Positions 16,733 to 25,753 of a stretch of DNA of 64,000 nt are shown here, piece after piece. Under the pieces are notes generated by a model. The model saw only the letters and a program-made list of their open reading frames with translations, made no database searches and had not been told where the DNA came from. Made by a program: the position numbers and the translations under genes. Each line of letters starts with the position of its first letter. The first letter of the stretch is position 1. Source of the stretch: Pontimicrobium sp. SW4 (GTDB lineage Bacteria; Bacteroidota; Bacteroidia; Flavobacteriales; Flavobacteriaceae); assembly GCF_039954625.1 (NCBI RefSeq), contig NZ_CP157199.1:992001-1056000 (forward strand), in the 5' to 3' direction.

Positions 16733-16760
16733 AAAAGTGAGCTAATTAGCTCACTTTAAA
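16733..16760 (-). terminator. Rho-independent terminator of the endonuclease I gene
   Basis: Palindromic hairpin with arms AAAGTGAGCT and AGCTCACTTT around AATT, followed on the minus strand by a T run. It lies just after the stop of the leftward nuclease gene. Confidence 0.8.
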
Positions 16761-16769
16761 ATATAGTCT

Positions 16770-17825
16770 TTACTGCCTAATGAGTTTTTTAGTAATACTC
16801 TGATTGTTATTAGAAATTCTAACTAAATAAACACCTTTGCTAATGTTAGAAATATCAATATAGTTATTATTCATTATTGCTTTTGAAACAACCAATTTAC
16901 CAAGTACATCATAAATCTTAATATCTAAAGTTTTATCAGTACTAAAATAAATAGTATTGTCTTTTACAGGATTTGGAAAGATTTTTACAGACGAGACTAA
17001 TTCTTCTTGAGTATTCAAAAATAATCCCCATCTATCAGCTGCTGCTACTTGACCTGCTGGTGTTCCCCAAATAAGATTTGCTAAATAGGGTTCGTCTATA
17101 AAAGGGTTTCTATTACCCTGTGAGTATGTTGCTCCACTTGTGTGGTACGAATTTCTATTATCTTCATAAGTTGAAACAGGGTCTTCAGAGTTCCATTTAA
17201 GAAATAGGTCAATCATATCATCTGGAGTACTTGCAGGACTTCCAACACCAACATTTGTAGGTAAGCATTGGTTACCATATCTAATGTACATATACATAAT
17301 AATACGAGCTGCATCACCTTTCCATTCATCACCAGGATACCATCCGCCAGTAACGTTTTTTGAATCACCTGAACCATCAGCGAATTTTTGGTTACCTCTT
17401 TGACCGTTTCTTTGAACATCTGAAGCTCTAATATGGTGTCCATCTGCTCCAGGAATACTATTACTTGTAAAACTAGGAGTTCCTAAAGATTTTGGAAATA
17501 CATGCTCTCTATTAAAATCACAATTTGATCCTCCATTTGAATTAACACTTCTTTCGAGGTCATTGGTGCAATCTGAATCTGTACCGTCTTCATATCCGTA
17601 AATTAATAATACGTTTGAAAAATTACTCGGATTTAAATCGGTTGCTTTTGTTGCATCCCATCCATAGGATAATACATTGGTGTGCGTTGTTGTTACTTTA
17701 TTAGCTAACTCATTTTTTAGTGCAACACCTGTAAGAGTTAAATTCACATCGTCGTAATATGATTGTTGTGCAAAGACACTAATATTTATAGTGACTATAA
17801 GGGCTAAAAAGTAAAACTTCCTCAT
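16770..17825 (-). CDS. Extracellular endonuclease I family nuclease with T9SS sorting domain
   Basis: 351 residues. Signal peptide to about residue 20 (V-F-A-Q). The endonuclease I (His-Me finger) domain covers about 25-260. N-R-E-H-V-F-P-K-S gives His108, and G-A-D-G-H-H-I-R-A-S-D-x-Q-R-N-G-x-R-G-N (His130/131) is the family's active-site region. Residues about 275-351 are a T9SS type A sorting domain (I-F-P-N-P-V-K-D-N opening, G-V-Y-L-V-R-I near the end, K-K-L-I-R-Q terminus), so the enzyme should be exported through the Por secretin and released or anchored at the surface. Predicted to degrade extracellular DNA/RNA. It ends 5 bp after the methyltransferase gene and may share its transcript. 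Confidence 0.9.
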   Translation of the reverse strand: MRKFYFLALIVTINISVFAQQSYYDDVNLTLTGVALKNELANKVTTTHTNVLSYGWDATKATDLNPSNFSNVLLIYGYEDGTDSDCTNDLERSVNSNGGSNCDFNREHVFPKSLGTPSFTSNSIPGADGHHIRASDVQRNGQRGNQKFADGSGDSKNVTGGWYPGDEWKGDAARIIMYMYIRYGNQCLPTNVGVGSPASTPDDMIDLFLKWNSEDPVSTYEDNRNSYHTSGATYSQGNRNPFIDEPYLANLIWGTPAGQVAAADRWGLFLNTQEELVSSVKIFPNPVKDNTIYFSTDKTLDIKIYDVLGKLVVSKAIMNNNYIDISNISKGVYLVRISNNNQSITKKLIRQ

Positions 17826-17830
17826 AAATA

Positions 17831-19045
17831 TTATTTTTTTCTTTCTAATAACGCCATATAGAATCCATCATATCCAGATTCGTGGGCGAATACTTTTTTG
17901 TCTTTTACAAATGTAAAATCTTTTCCTGATTCCGATACTAAAAATTCATCAACCTGTTTTTGGTTTTCAGAAGGAAGAATTGAACATGTTGCATATACCA
18001 TTTTACCTCCAGGTTTCAGCATTTTGGAGTACTGTTGTAATACTTGCTGCTGCGTTTGCTTTATATTGTCAATAAACTCAGGCTCTAATTTCCATTTGGC
18101 ATCAGGGTTTCTTCGTAAAACCCCTAAACCAGAACAAGGAGCATCAATTAAAATCCTATCTGCTTTATTATAGAGCTTTTTAATTGGTTTAGTGGAGTCA
18201 ATTACTTTCATTTCAATATTATGAACACCATTTCTTCTAGCTCTAATTTTAAGTTTTTTCAATTTACTTTCGTAAATATCCATGGCGATAATTTGTCCTT
18301 TGTTTTCCATTAAAGAGGCTAAATGAAGTGTTTTTCCTCCAGCTCCAGCACAGGTGTCAACAACTTTCATACCTGGTTTTACATCTAGAAAATCAGCCAC
18401 TAATTGAGAGGAAGCATCTTGAACTTCAAACCACCCATCTTTAAAGGCCTCTGTCTTAAAAACATTAGTTCGTTGAATCAATTTTAGTGCTGAAGGATGA
18501 TTTGGTAAGAACTCGGTTTCAATATCTTCAGATTGTAGCTTTAGCTGTAAGTCTTTTTTATTGGTTTTAAGTGTGTTAACACGTAAAACAACTTCAGCTT
18601 GTAGGTTTTGGGCAGCAAGTTCTTTAGTCCATTTACTTTCTCCAAGCTCTTTAATTCCCAGTTCATCCATCCAATCTGGGATAGATTCTTTGAATTTTCT
18701 AATTTTTGAGAGCTCATCAAAACGCCCTTTAATTTTACGAGTTGGTGTATTTTCAAAGTATTTCCAATCTGGAAGACTAATTCCTTTTAGCGTCGCCCAA
18801 ACTGCAAATAAACGCCATACATCATCACGACTAAAAGGTTCTTTTACATCAGCAATTTCAGCATATAAGCGTTTCCATCGAACAATTTCATATGTGGTTT
18901 CTGCAACAAATCCACGATCACGACTTCCCCAACGCTTGTCACGTTTTAAAAGATGTTGGACTACTTTATCAGCATAATCTCCTTCGTTGAATATTTGAAT
19001 AAGTCCATCAATAACGGCAAAACATAAATTTCTGTGTAAACGCAT
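17831..19045 (-). CDS. RsmB/NOP-family rRNA (cytosine-5)-methyltransferase
   Basis: 404 residues. SAM-binding motif I V-D-T-C-A-G-A-G-G-K-T is near 228. D-A-P-C-S-G-L-G-V-L-R-R-N-P (motif IV, one catalytic Cys) is near 298. Y-A-T-C-S-I-L-P-S-E-N-Q (motif VI, second Cys) is near 350. These are the paired cysteines of m5C RNA methyltransferases acting through a covalent C6 intermediate. The N-terminal helical part (about 1-140) resembles the NusB-like region of RsmB, but I cannot confirm the exact target base. A TACCTTTG -7 box lies at 19064-19071 on the minus strand. The nuclease gene follows 5 bp downstream. Confidence 0.88.
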   Translation of the reverse strand: MRLHRNLCFAVIDGLIQIFNEGDYADKVVQHLLKRDKRWGSRDRGFVAETTYEIVRWKRLYAEIADVKEPFSRDDVWRLFAVWATLKGISLPDWKYFENTPTRKIKGRFDELSKIRKFKESIPDWMDELGIKELGESKWTKELAAQNLQAEVVLRVNTLKTNKKDLQLKLQSEDIETEFLPNHPSALKLIQRTNVFKTEAFKDGWFEVQDASSQLVADFLDVKPGMKVVDTCAGAGGKTLHLASLMENKGQIIAMDIYESKLKKLKIRARRNGVHNIEMKVIDSTKPIKKLYNKADRILIDAPCSGLGVLRRNPDAKWKLEPEFIDNIKQTQQQVLQQYSKMLKPGGKMVYATCSILPSENQKQVDEFLVSESGKDFTFVKDKKVFAHESGYDGFYMALLERKK

Positions 19046-19143
19046 CTCAATAATTTAAGCATGCAAAGGTAGTTTAAAAAGTTTATTTGTTGAATCGTTT
19101 GTATGTTTATTCAATGAGTTTTCTATTTTTATAAAAACTTTAA

Positions 19144-20184
19144 ATGATGAAACAAATAATAATTGTATTTCTATTAATCTCTTTGTTTTCTTGTAAAACT
19201 GAAGAAAAATTTATTCCTAGAGATTTTAACTCTGTTGAAATTGAGCATATTCTTGAGGATTCGCTTTTAAGTATTCGAGCTATTGATGTTTTAAATGATG
19301 GCAATTTAGCTTTTGCAGCCAATAATAATTCTTTTGGACTGTACAATCCAGCTAAAAGAGCCTGGAATATTTCTAAACAAAAACAAGATACACTCAAGTT
19401 TAGTTTTAGGTCTATTGGACATACAACTACCGATTTTTTTATGTTAACTGTTGCTAATCCTGCACTATTATATAAAACTACAAGTGCTGGAATGCAATTA
19501 GTATATAGGGAAGACCATGAAAATGTATTTTATGATGCTATGAATTTTTGGAATGATAATGAAGGCATCGCAATTGGCGATAGTATAGATGGTTGTTTAT
19601 CTATAATTATTACACGAGATGGAGGAACAACTTGGACTAAATTACCTTGTGACCAATTACCTCTTGCTGAGGAAGGTGAGGGTGCTTTTGCTGCTAGTAA
19701 TACTAATATTGCTATTGTTGAAGATAAAACTTGGGTTGCTACAACAGCAGGAAGAATTTATTACTCTGAAGATAAAGGAGAAACATGGGAATTAATAAAT
19801 ACTCCAATGATTAGTGAAAAAGATACTGAAGGTATTTACTCTATAGATTTTTATGATGAACTAAATGGTTTTGCTATTGGTGGTGATTATACAAAGCCAG
19901 ATGGTAATAAAGGAAACAAAATTAAAACTGTTGATGGTGGAAAAACTTGGCAGTTAGTTGCTGATGGACGAACACCAAATTATAGAAGTTGCGTGCAATA
20001 CATACCTAATAGAAATGGAATGGAGCTTGTTGCTGTTGGATTTAAAGGAATCGATTTTAGTAATGATGGAGGAGAGACTTGGAAAACTGTTAGTAATGAA
20101 GGCTTTTTTACAATAAGGTTTATTGATGAAACAACAGCTTATGCAGCTGGAAGTGGTCGTATTAGTAAGATAGTATTTAAATAA
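19144..20184 (+). CDS. BNR/Ycf48-like beta-propeller lipoprotein
   Basis: 346 residues. Lipoprotein signal with lipobox L-F-S-C-K (Cys near residue 17). At least four Asp-box-like repeats are visible: R-D-G-G-T-T-W, E-D-K-G-E-T-W, V-D-G-G-K-T-W and N-D-G-G-E-T-W. They indicate a seven-bladed-type propeller of the sialidase/Ycf48 superfamily. No sialidase catalytic residues can be picked out; Bacteroidota homologues are often annotated only as 'oxidoreductase' or photosystem II stability factor-like. An alternative start is the ATG at 19147. Single gene ending at a shared terminator. Confidence 0.78.
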   Translation: MMKQIIIVFLLISLFSCKTEEKFIPRDFNSVEIEHILEDSLLSIRAIDVLNDGNLAFAANNNSFGLYNPAKRAWNISKQKQDTLKFSFRSIGHTTTDFFMLTVANPALLYKTTSAGMQLVYREDHENVFYDAMNFWNDNEGIAIGDSIDGCLSIIITRDGGTTWTKLPCDQLPLAEEGEGAFAASNTNIAIVEDKTWVATTAGRIYYSEDKGETWELINTPMISEKDTEGIYSIDFYDELNGFAIGGDYTKPDGNKGNKIKTVDGGKTWQLVADGRTPNYRSCVQYIPNRNGMELVAVGFKGIDFSNDGGETWKTVSNEGFFTIRFIDETTAYAAGSGRISKIVFK

Positions 20185-20216
20185 AAAAAGAGGAGCAGAA
20201 TGCTTCTCTTTTTTTA
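20184..20216. terminator. Bidirectional terminator
   Basis: Stem AAAAAGAGGAGCA/TGCTTCTCTTTTT with a GAA loop and one G-U pair, between the convergent propeller lipoprotein gene and the Spy-like gene. Confidence 0.82.
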
Positions 20217-20217
20217 T

Positions 20218-20727
20218 TTATGGTCTATTTTTAGAACGCTGACTATGCCTTTTTCTATAAGACTCCATTAACTTTCTGTTAAAAGCATCTTCAGCAGATT
20301 TTAGCTTAATAATTTTTTGCGCAGGAATTACTTTTTTAAGATCCTTAATTAATTGTTGTTTGGCATTGTGCATTTTATCTTCAACTGCCATGAATTTATC
20401 TAAAATATCTTGAGCTTCTTTTTCTGTAAGGTTTTCTTTTTTCATAGCAGATCTAATTTTGTATAACTCAGATCTACGTATTTGATTTGTTTTATCTTCA
20501 AAAGCATTATATACTGGCCAAAATTTTTGAGCTTCATTTGAAGTTAAATCTAACTTATCGGTAATAAAAGCCACTTTTTGAGCTTTAATTTTTTCCTGTA
20601 TTTCTTTTCTTCCTCCTTGTGCAAAACTAGAAAGGCAAATTAGAAAAAAGAAAAAAGGAATAATTATTCGCTTACTCACTAAATTCTTATTGATTAAGTA
20701 TTCGTGAAAATTTTTCAGTTTTTTCAT
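20218..20727 (-). CDS. Spy/CpxP-like periplasmic protein of an ECF sigma module
   Basis: 169 residues. A hydrophobic export segment at about 20-37 ends in S-F-A-Q. The rest is almost all charged helix: L-D-L-T-S-N-E-A-Q-K-F-W-P-V-Y-N-A-F near 55-72 resembles the LTxxQ helix of Spy/CpxP stress sensors, followed by coiled-coil-like K/E-rich helices. Such proteins are often annotated 'sensor of ECF-type sigma factor' in flavobacteria. It is third in a sigma factor, membrane protein, Spy-like order (8 bp after the previous gene). Periplasmic sensing of envelope state is inference. Confidence 0.7.
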   Translation of the reverse strand: MKKLKNFHEYLINKNLVSKRIIIPFFFFLICLSSFAQGGRKEIQEKIKAQKVAFITDKLDLTSNEAQKFWPVYNAFEDKTNQIRRSELYKIRSAMKKENLTEKEAQDILDKFMAVEDKMHNAKQQLIKDLKKVIPAQKIIKLKSAEDAFNRKLMESYRKRHSQRSKNRP

Positions 20728-20735
20728 TTTAATTG

Positions 20736-21248
20736 TTATTGGTCAATGATATCTTCTAAGTTAACATTCTCTAATAAATAATCTTTAAGAGAATCATCAT
20801 TAAAAGTATCATCAAAAATTTCTATGTCTAAATTTATGTCATCATTACCGGTTAGTAAAGATGCAATTTCGTAAGTATTTATACCTTCATTAATAATATA
20901 ATTTTCTACAAGTTCATTATCAATAGAGTCTATTGATATTTCTGAGCTATTCCAAAAAACGTTTAACATAATAAGTACAGCTGCTGCCACTCCTGAAATA
21001 TAAATAAGTGTTTGCTTATTAAATAGAGAAATTACTCTAGAATTGGTTGTTTTAGTTACTTTACTAAATATAACATCTTCTAAAGTATCTAAATAACCTT
21101 CAGGCATTTTATAACCTGTACCATCATCAGTGTTTTGAAGGGCAACATCCAGCTTGATATTGTCCATTATTTGATCCTCCAGATTTTGGAAGTAATCCTT
21201 AGGAGCTTTGAAGCCAGCGTTTTTTATGTTATTTAAATTGTTTTTCAT
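20736..21248 (-). CDS. Single-pass membrane protein, probable anti-sigma-like partner
   Basis: 170 residues. The cytoplasmic N-terminal part has two copies of a K-A-P-K-D/M-P-E-G-Y-x-x-x-L-E-D motif (about 13-25 and 47-59). One transmembrane helix follows at about 85-103 (L-I-Y-I-S-G-V-A-A-A-V-L-I-M-L), then an acidic C-terminal region with D-I-N-L-D-I-E. The topology and position (33 bp after a sigma factor gene, before a periplasmic sensor) match anti-sigma factors, but there is no recognisable zinc-binding anti-sigma motif. Assignment rests on context. Confidence 0.65.
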   Translation of the reverse strand: MKNNLNNIKNAGFKAPKDYFQNLEDQIMDNIKLDVALQNTDDGTGYKMPEGYLDTLEDVIFSKVTKTTNSRVISLFNKQTLIYISGVAAAVLIMLNVFWNSSEISIDSIDNELVENYIINEGINTYEIASLLTGNDDINLDIEIFDDTFNDDSLKDYLLENVNLEDIIDQ

Positions 21249-21281
21249 GTTAATAGTTAGACTCTAATTTCTTTAAAAGGT

Positions 21282-21824
21282 TTAATCTTCAGTTAAATAT
21301 GCTTCAATTTTTTTTACAGCTATATGGTATGATGCTTTTAAAGCACCTTCACTAGTCTCTAGAATGTCAGACATATCTTTATATTTTAAATCATCAAAGT
21401 ATTTCATATTAAAAACCAATTGCTGTTTTTGTGGCAAGCTAGCAATTGCTTTTTGAAGCTTTAATTGAATGTCATTACCATCAAAATAAACATCAGAAGT
21501 TAAACTGTTAACAGCTTTTGATTGTATATCTTCATTACTAGTTTGTAGACGTTTGGCATTTTTATTTATAAAAGTAATGGCTTCGTTTGTAGCAATACGA
21601 TACATCCATGAAAATAGTTTACTATCTCCTTTAAACTTATCGATGCTTCTAAATACTTTAACAAAAGTATTTTGTAATACATCATCAGTATCATCATGAG
21701 ATATTACAATTTTACGTATATGCCAATATAAACGCTCTTTGTAGAGGGCAATTAAGTCTCTAAAGGCTTTCTCTCTTGTCGATGGTGATTTAAGTTGAGA
21801 TAATAAAAGATCTTCGTTATTCAA
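21282..21824 (-). CDS. ECF-type RNA polymerase sigma factor
   Basis: 180 residues. Region 2 (about 20-85) has Y-W-H-I-R-K-I-V then D-D-V-L-Q-N-T-F-V-K-V-F and F-S-W-M-Y-R-I-A-T-N-E-A, the core-binding and -10 recognition segments. Region 4 (about 125-175) has L-P-x-K-Q-Q-L-V-F-N-M-K-Y-F and the recognition helix E-G-A-L-K-A-S-Y-H. It heads the leftward module with the membrane and Spy-like proteins and presumably controls an envelope-stress regulon. Tandem 15-bp repeats lie about 120-155 bp upstream and are candidate control sites. Confidence 0.92.
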   Translation of the reverse strand: MNNEDLLLSQLKSPSTREKAFRDLIALYKERLYWHIRKIVISHDDTDDVLQNTFVKVFRSIDKFKGDSKLFSWMYRIATNEAITFINKNAKRLQTSNEDIQSKAVNSLTSDVYFDGNDIQLKLQKAIASLPQKQQLVFNMKYFDDLKYKDMSDILETSEGALKASYHIAVKKIEAYLTED

Positions 21825-21944
21825 AAAAATAGGTTTCTTTTTAGACTCATCAATTTATAAAAAGTTTAATGACTTTATAATTTAAATTTTTTATTTTTTT
21901 TAGAATCATAACTTTTTAAAAAACAGATAGTTAATGCGAAAATC

Positions 21945-21980
21945 ATCGATAAAGTGTAAAATAATATCGATAAAGTGTAA
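21945..21980. repeat. Tandem 15-bp direct repeat upstream of the ECF sigma gene
   Basis: ATCGATAAAGTGTAA occurs at 21945-21959 and 21966-21980, exact copies with a 21-bp period (two helical turns). They lie in a 308-bp gene-free stretch (21825-22132) that otherwise holds AT-rich sequence and the two hairpins described next. Confidence 0.6.
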
Positions 21981-21987
21981 TTTTTTT

Positions 21988-22110
21988 TTGGTCAGTCCCA
22001 AAATATGTTATATGTTTACACTGTCTTAACCTACTAAGTATTACCATTTCCCCCAAGATTGGTAATAAAGAGAAAAGGATGTTACCCAAATTACATCCTT
22101 TTCTTATTTT
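21988..22110 (+). ncRNA. Candidate small RNA: promoter-like sequence and two hairpins
   Basis: On the plus strand TTG (21988-21990) is followed after 20 bp by TATGTTTA (22011-22018), close to TAnnTTTG. Then come hairpin 1, TATTACC/GGTAATA (22039-22045, 22061-22067), and hairpin 2, GAAAAGGATGT/ACATCCTTTTC (22072-22082, 22093-22103), ending in a T-rich tract. This could be an RNA of about 85 nt with its own terminator. Alternatively hairpin 2 is only the terminator of the leftward ABC transporter gene, which ends at 22133. Confidence 0.3.
22072..22110 (-). terminator. Terminator of the MsbA-like ABC exporter operon
   Basis: An 11-bp perfect stem, GAAAAGGATGT/ACATCCTTTTC, with a 10-nt loop, 30 bp beyond the ABC exporter stop. 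It has T-rich sequence on both sides and so could act on either strand. Confidence 0.6.
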
Positions 22111-22132
22111 TATAAGTTTCCTGTTTTTAGAT

Positions 22133-23956
22133 TTATTGAAAGGATTGCATAGCAATTAAATTACTATAAACACCTTTTTTATCAAGAAGTTCTTGGTGTT
22201 TGCCTTGTTCTACAATTTCACCTTTTTGCATTACTATAATCTCGTCAGCATTTTGTATGGTAGATAAACGATGCGCAATAACGATTGATGTTCTATTTTT
22301 CATCATGTTTTCTAGAGCGACTTGTACTAAACGCTCACTTTCGGTATCGAGTGCTGAGGTAGCTTCATCCAGAATCATAATTGGAGGGTTTTTTAAAACT
22401 GCTCTTGCTATACTTAAACGCTGTTTTTGACCTCCAGATAATTTGTTTCCTGAATCTCCAATATTTGTATGTATACCTTCCGGAAGGTCTTTAATAAATT
22501 CCCATGCATTGGCAATTTTTAAGGCATCAATAACTTGCTCGTCTGATGCGTTTTCATCACCCAAAATAATATTGTTTTTTACAGAATCGTTAAATAAAAT
22601 TGAATCTTGAGTGACTAAACCCATGAGATTTCTTAGTGAATGTTTTGTGAGCTCTCTAATATCTATTCCGTCAATTATTATTTGTCCATCGGTAACATCA
22701 TAAAAACGTGTCACCAAGTTGGCGATAGTACTTTTTCCACTTCCAGATTGTCCTACTAGCGCTACTGTTTTTCCTTTAGGAACATTAATGCTAAAATTTT
22801 TAAGGACTAGTTCTTCGTCGTATTTAAATGATACGTTTTTTAGTGAAATACTATTCGCAAAATCTTCTTTTTTAATAGCATTTGGCTTATCTTTTAAACT
22901 AGATTCAGTATTTAAAATTTCTAAAACACGCTCAGCTGCAGCATTTCCTTTTTTAACTTTATAGCTAGCTTTACTAATTGCTTTTGCTGGCGTAAGAATA
23001 TTATATGCTAGTCCCATATAGACTAAAAATAATCCTGGGTCTAGCGATTTATCTGTTAATACCATTTGCCCTCCATACCATAATAATACAGCTATAACGG
23101 TAATTCCTAAAAACTCACTAGTTGGACCAGCTAAATTTTGTCTATTTAAAAGTGAGTTTGAAAATTTATAAAAACGATTAGTAGATTCTTGAAATTTCCC
23201 TCCAAATATCTTCTCGCCATTAAATCCCTTAATAACCTTAAGTCCAGAAAGAGTTTCATCAACAATAGATAAGAATAATCCTTGTTCTTTTTGTACTTTA
23301 TTAGATTTTCGTTTTAATGATTTTCCTACTAAAGAGATTAAGAAGCCAGATACTGGAATAAAAACGAAAACAAATAATGTAAGTTTTGAGCTTATTAAGA
23401 ACATTGATATAATTGTGAATAAAATCATCAATGGTTCTCTAACAATTAACTCTAAAATAGATAAAAATGAATGCTGAATTTCTAAAACATCAGTTGAAAT
23501 TCTAGACATGGTATCACCTTTTCGTTTTTCAGAATAAAAGGATAGGGGTAAAGAAGTTATTTTTTCATAGAGCTCATTTCTCATATCTTTAAGTACTCCA
23601 TTTCGTAAAAATGTAATGAAATACATTGCCAAATAGCTAAATATATTTTTTAACAAAAAGGTGCTAACTACCAAAATCACCATAAAAATTAAAACATCTT
23701 CATTACCTTCTGCTTTTTTTTCAGTAACAAAATAGTTAAGGTAGCTTTCTCCATAAGAAGTAATTTTACCAATGCCTTCCCAAACAGGTTTTGTTGATAC
23801 TTCTTTAGTATCTCCAAAAAGTACTTTTAGCATTGGAAACAGCGATATCATAGATAAGGTTCCAAACAACGCATAAAATATGTTTGATATAATATTTAAA
23901 ACAGCATAAATTTTATACGGTTTTGCAAATCGTAATATTTGCTTGAAGTAGTTCAT
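22133..23956 (-). CDS. ABC exporter, fused permease-ATPase (MsbA-like)
   Basis: 607 residues. An N-terminal type-IV exporter membrane domain (about 1-320) has six hydrophobic spans. The nucleotide-binding domain has Walker A G-Q-S-G-S-G-K-S-T near 400, signature L-S-G-G-Q-K-Q-R near 505 and Walker B I-M-I-L-D-E-A-T-S-A-L-D near 528. Half-transporters of this size act as homodimers; MsbA-type lipid/lipopolysaccharide flipping is plausible, and the clustering with a phosphohexomutase and a lipid-linked glycosyltransferase supports envelope biogenesis, but substrate is not provable here. The start codon overlaps the phosphohexomutase stop by one base (TAATG), indicating coupling. Confidence 0.9.
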   Translation of the reverse strand: MNYFKQILRFAKPYKIYAVLNIISNIFYALFGTLSMISLFPMLKVLFGDTKEVSTKPVWEGIGKITSYGESYLNYFVTEKKAEGNEDVLIFMVILVVSTFLLKNIFSYLAMYFITFLRNGVLKDMRNELYEKITSLPLSFYSEKRKGDTMSRISTDVLEIQHSFLSILELIVREPLMILFTIISMFLISSKLTLFVFVFIPVSGFLISLVGKSLKRKSNKVQKEQGLFLSIVDETLSGLKVIKGFNGEKIFGGKFQESTNRFYKFSNSLLNRQNLAGPTSEFLGITVIAVLLWYGGQMVLTDKSLDPGLFLVYMGLAYNILTPAKAISKASYKVKKGNAAAERVLEILNTESSLKDKPNAIKKEDFANSISLKNVSFKYDEELVLKNFSINVPKGKTVALVGQSGSGKSTIANLVTRFYDVTDGQIIIDGIDIRELTKHSLRNLMGLVTQDSILFNDSVKNNIILGDENASDEQVIDALKIANAWEFIKDLPEGIHTNIGDSGNKLSGGQKQRLSIARAVLKNPPIMILDEATSALDTESERLVQVALENMMKNRTSIVIAHRLSTIQNADEIIVMQKGEIVEQGKHQELLDKKGVYSNLIAMQSFQ

Positions 23957-25686
23957 TAATTAAGTTTCATATCTTTAATAATAGCATCAATCTTTGCATC
24001 CAAATGTTGTTCCGTAGCCTTAAATGCTGCCACATTGTCTAGTGTAGCATTTACGCTAATATAAAATTTAATTTTTGGTTCTGTACCACTTGGTCTTAGC
24101 GCAATCTTACTTCCATCTTCAGTATAATAAATAAGGACATTGGATTTTGGAATTTCTATATTGTTTTCCTCTCCAGTTATTGTGTTTTTTGAAATAGATA
24201 ATAGATAGTCTTCTATTTTTATAACTTTACTGCCATTTACTTGATTTAAAGGATTTTCTCTAGCATTAATCATCATTTGTTTAATTTGTTCAGCGCCTTC
24301 AATTCCTTTTTTAGTAATTGAAATTAAACACTCTTTATAAAAGCCATATTCTAGATACAATTTAATAAGTTCTTTAAAGAGAGTACTGCCTTTTTCTTTT
24401 GCTTGAGCAGCAATTTCGCAAGCCAAAAGCGTAGCGGTAACAGCATCTTTATCTCTCACAAAATCACCAACCATAAAACCAAAGCTTTCTTCTCCACCTC
24501 CAATAAAATCTAATTGAGGAAAATCCTTAATCATTTTTGCAATCCACTTAAACCCAGTAAGTCCAATTTTGCATTGTACATTGTAATGTGCTGCTAGATT
24601 TTCCATCATAGGTGTAGATACAATCGTAGACCCAATAAACTCTTTACCTAGAATTTTATTTTCATTTTTCCATTGTTTTAGAAGGAATTCGGTCATTAGG
24701 ACCATAGCTTGATTACCGTTAAGTAGTTTTAACTCGCCATCTAAATCTCTTACTGCAATGCCAACTCTATCACTATCAGGATCTGTACCAATTACAATAT
24801 CTCCATCTACTTTTTTAGCCAATTCCAATGCCATTTTTAATGCAGCTGGTTCTTCAGGATTTGGTGAATCTACTGTTGGGAAATCACCATTAGGCACTTC
24901 TTGCTCTTTTACTAAATTTACATTTGTATAACCTGCTCTTTTTAGTGTTTCTGGAATAATGGTAATAGAAGTACCATGCAACGATGTAAATACTACACTT
25001 AAGTTCTTTTTTGCATCTTCAGAAGCATTAAAACTTCCATTTTTTACAGAGGCGCTAATAAAAACTTCGTCTATATCTTTTCCAATATATTGAATAAGTG
25101 ATTCATTAGAATTGAAATTAATTTCAGAATAATCTAGTGTATTTATTTCAGCAATAATTTCGGCATCTTGTGGTGGTACTATTTGTCCTCCGTCTTGCCA
25201 ATACACTTTGTAGCCATTATATTCTGGGGGATTATGAGATGCTGTCAATACAATTCCGCAATGGCAATTTAAATGTTTTAGAGTAAAGGAAAGCTCAGGT
25301 GTAGGGCGTAAATCTTCAAATAGATATACTTTTATATTATTTGCTGAAAACACATCAGCTACAATTTTTGCAAACGCTTTGCTATTATGCCTACAATCGT
25401 AAGCAATAGCAATTTTTAATTGCTCATTTGGAAACGATTGTTGTAGATAATTACTTAAGCCTTGTGTGTTTTTACCAATAGTGTATTTATTCATACGGTT
25501 GGTGCCAACTCCCATTACACCACGCATTCCACCAGTGCCAAATTCTAAGTTTTTATAAAAACTCTCTTTTAATTGTTTTGGTTTTGAAGCAATTAACTCC
25601 TTTATTTCATCTTGTGTATCTGTATCAAAAGTTGACGTTAACCACGCATTTACTTTTTCTAGAATTTGAGGTTCTATATGAATCAT
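23956..25686 (-). CDS. Phospho-sugar mutase (phosphoglucomutase/phosphomannomutase family)
   Basis: 576 residues, the long (PGM2-like) form. Catalytic phosphoserine loop [13 protein letters not shown] near 143-155, Mg-binding G-T-D-P-D-S-D-R near 300, sugar-binding G-G-E-E-S-F-G near 400, and the phosphate-binding R-P-S-G-T-E-P-K near 535. All four domains' loops are intact. It interconverts hexose-1- and 6-phosphates, supplying precursors for nucleotide sugars. Glucose versus mannose preference cannot be told from sequence alone. It overlaps the downstream ABC exporter by one base and follows the glycosyltransferase gene by 67 bp. Confidence 0.93.
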   Translation of the reverse strand: MIHIEPQILEKVNAWLTSTFDTDTQDEIKELIASKPKQLKESFYKNLEFGTGGMRGVMGVGTNRMNKYTIGKNTQGLSNYLQQSFPNEQLKIAIAYDCRHNSKAFAKIVADVFSANNIKVYLFEDLRPTPELSFTLKHLNCHCGIVLTASHNPPEYNGYKVYWQDGGQIVPPQDAEIIAEINTLDYSEINFNSNESLIQYIGKDIDEVFISASVKNGSFNASEDAKKNLSVVFTSLHGTSITIIPETLKRAGYTNVNLVKEQEVPNGDFPTVDSPNPEEPAALKMALELAKKVDGDIVIGTDPDSDRVGIAVRDLDGELKLLNGNQAMVLMTEFLLKQWKNENKILGKEFIGSTIVSTPMMENLAAHYNVQCKIGLTGFKWIAKMIKDFPQLDFIGGGEESFGFMVGDFVRDKDAVTATLLACEIAAQAKEKGSTLFKELIKLYLEYGFYKECLISITKKGIEGAEQIKQMMINARENPLNQVNGSKVIKIEDYLLSISKNTITGEENNIEIPKSNVLIYYTEDGSKIALRPSGTEPKIKFYISVNATLDNVAAFKATEQHLDAKIDAIIKDMKLN

Positions 25687-25753
25687 TAATTAAATTTTAT
25701 ATACAAAAATAGCGAATTAACTTAGGTAACGTTGTTGTAGTAAGGTTAACAAC

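Noticed and set aside
18561..18977. 138-codon open frame antisense to the RsmB-type methyltransferase gene
   Set aside because: Lies wholly inside a gene with clear catalytic motifs; serine-rich composition typical of antisense frames in AT-rich DNA.
21943..22155. 70-codon minus-strand frame in the sigma/ABC intergenic region
   Set aside because: Runs through the two hairpins and overlaps the ABC exporter end; the composition is not protein-like.
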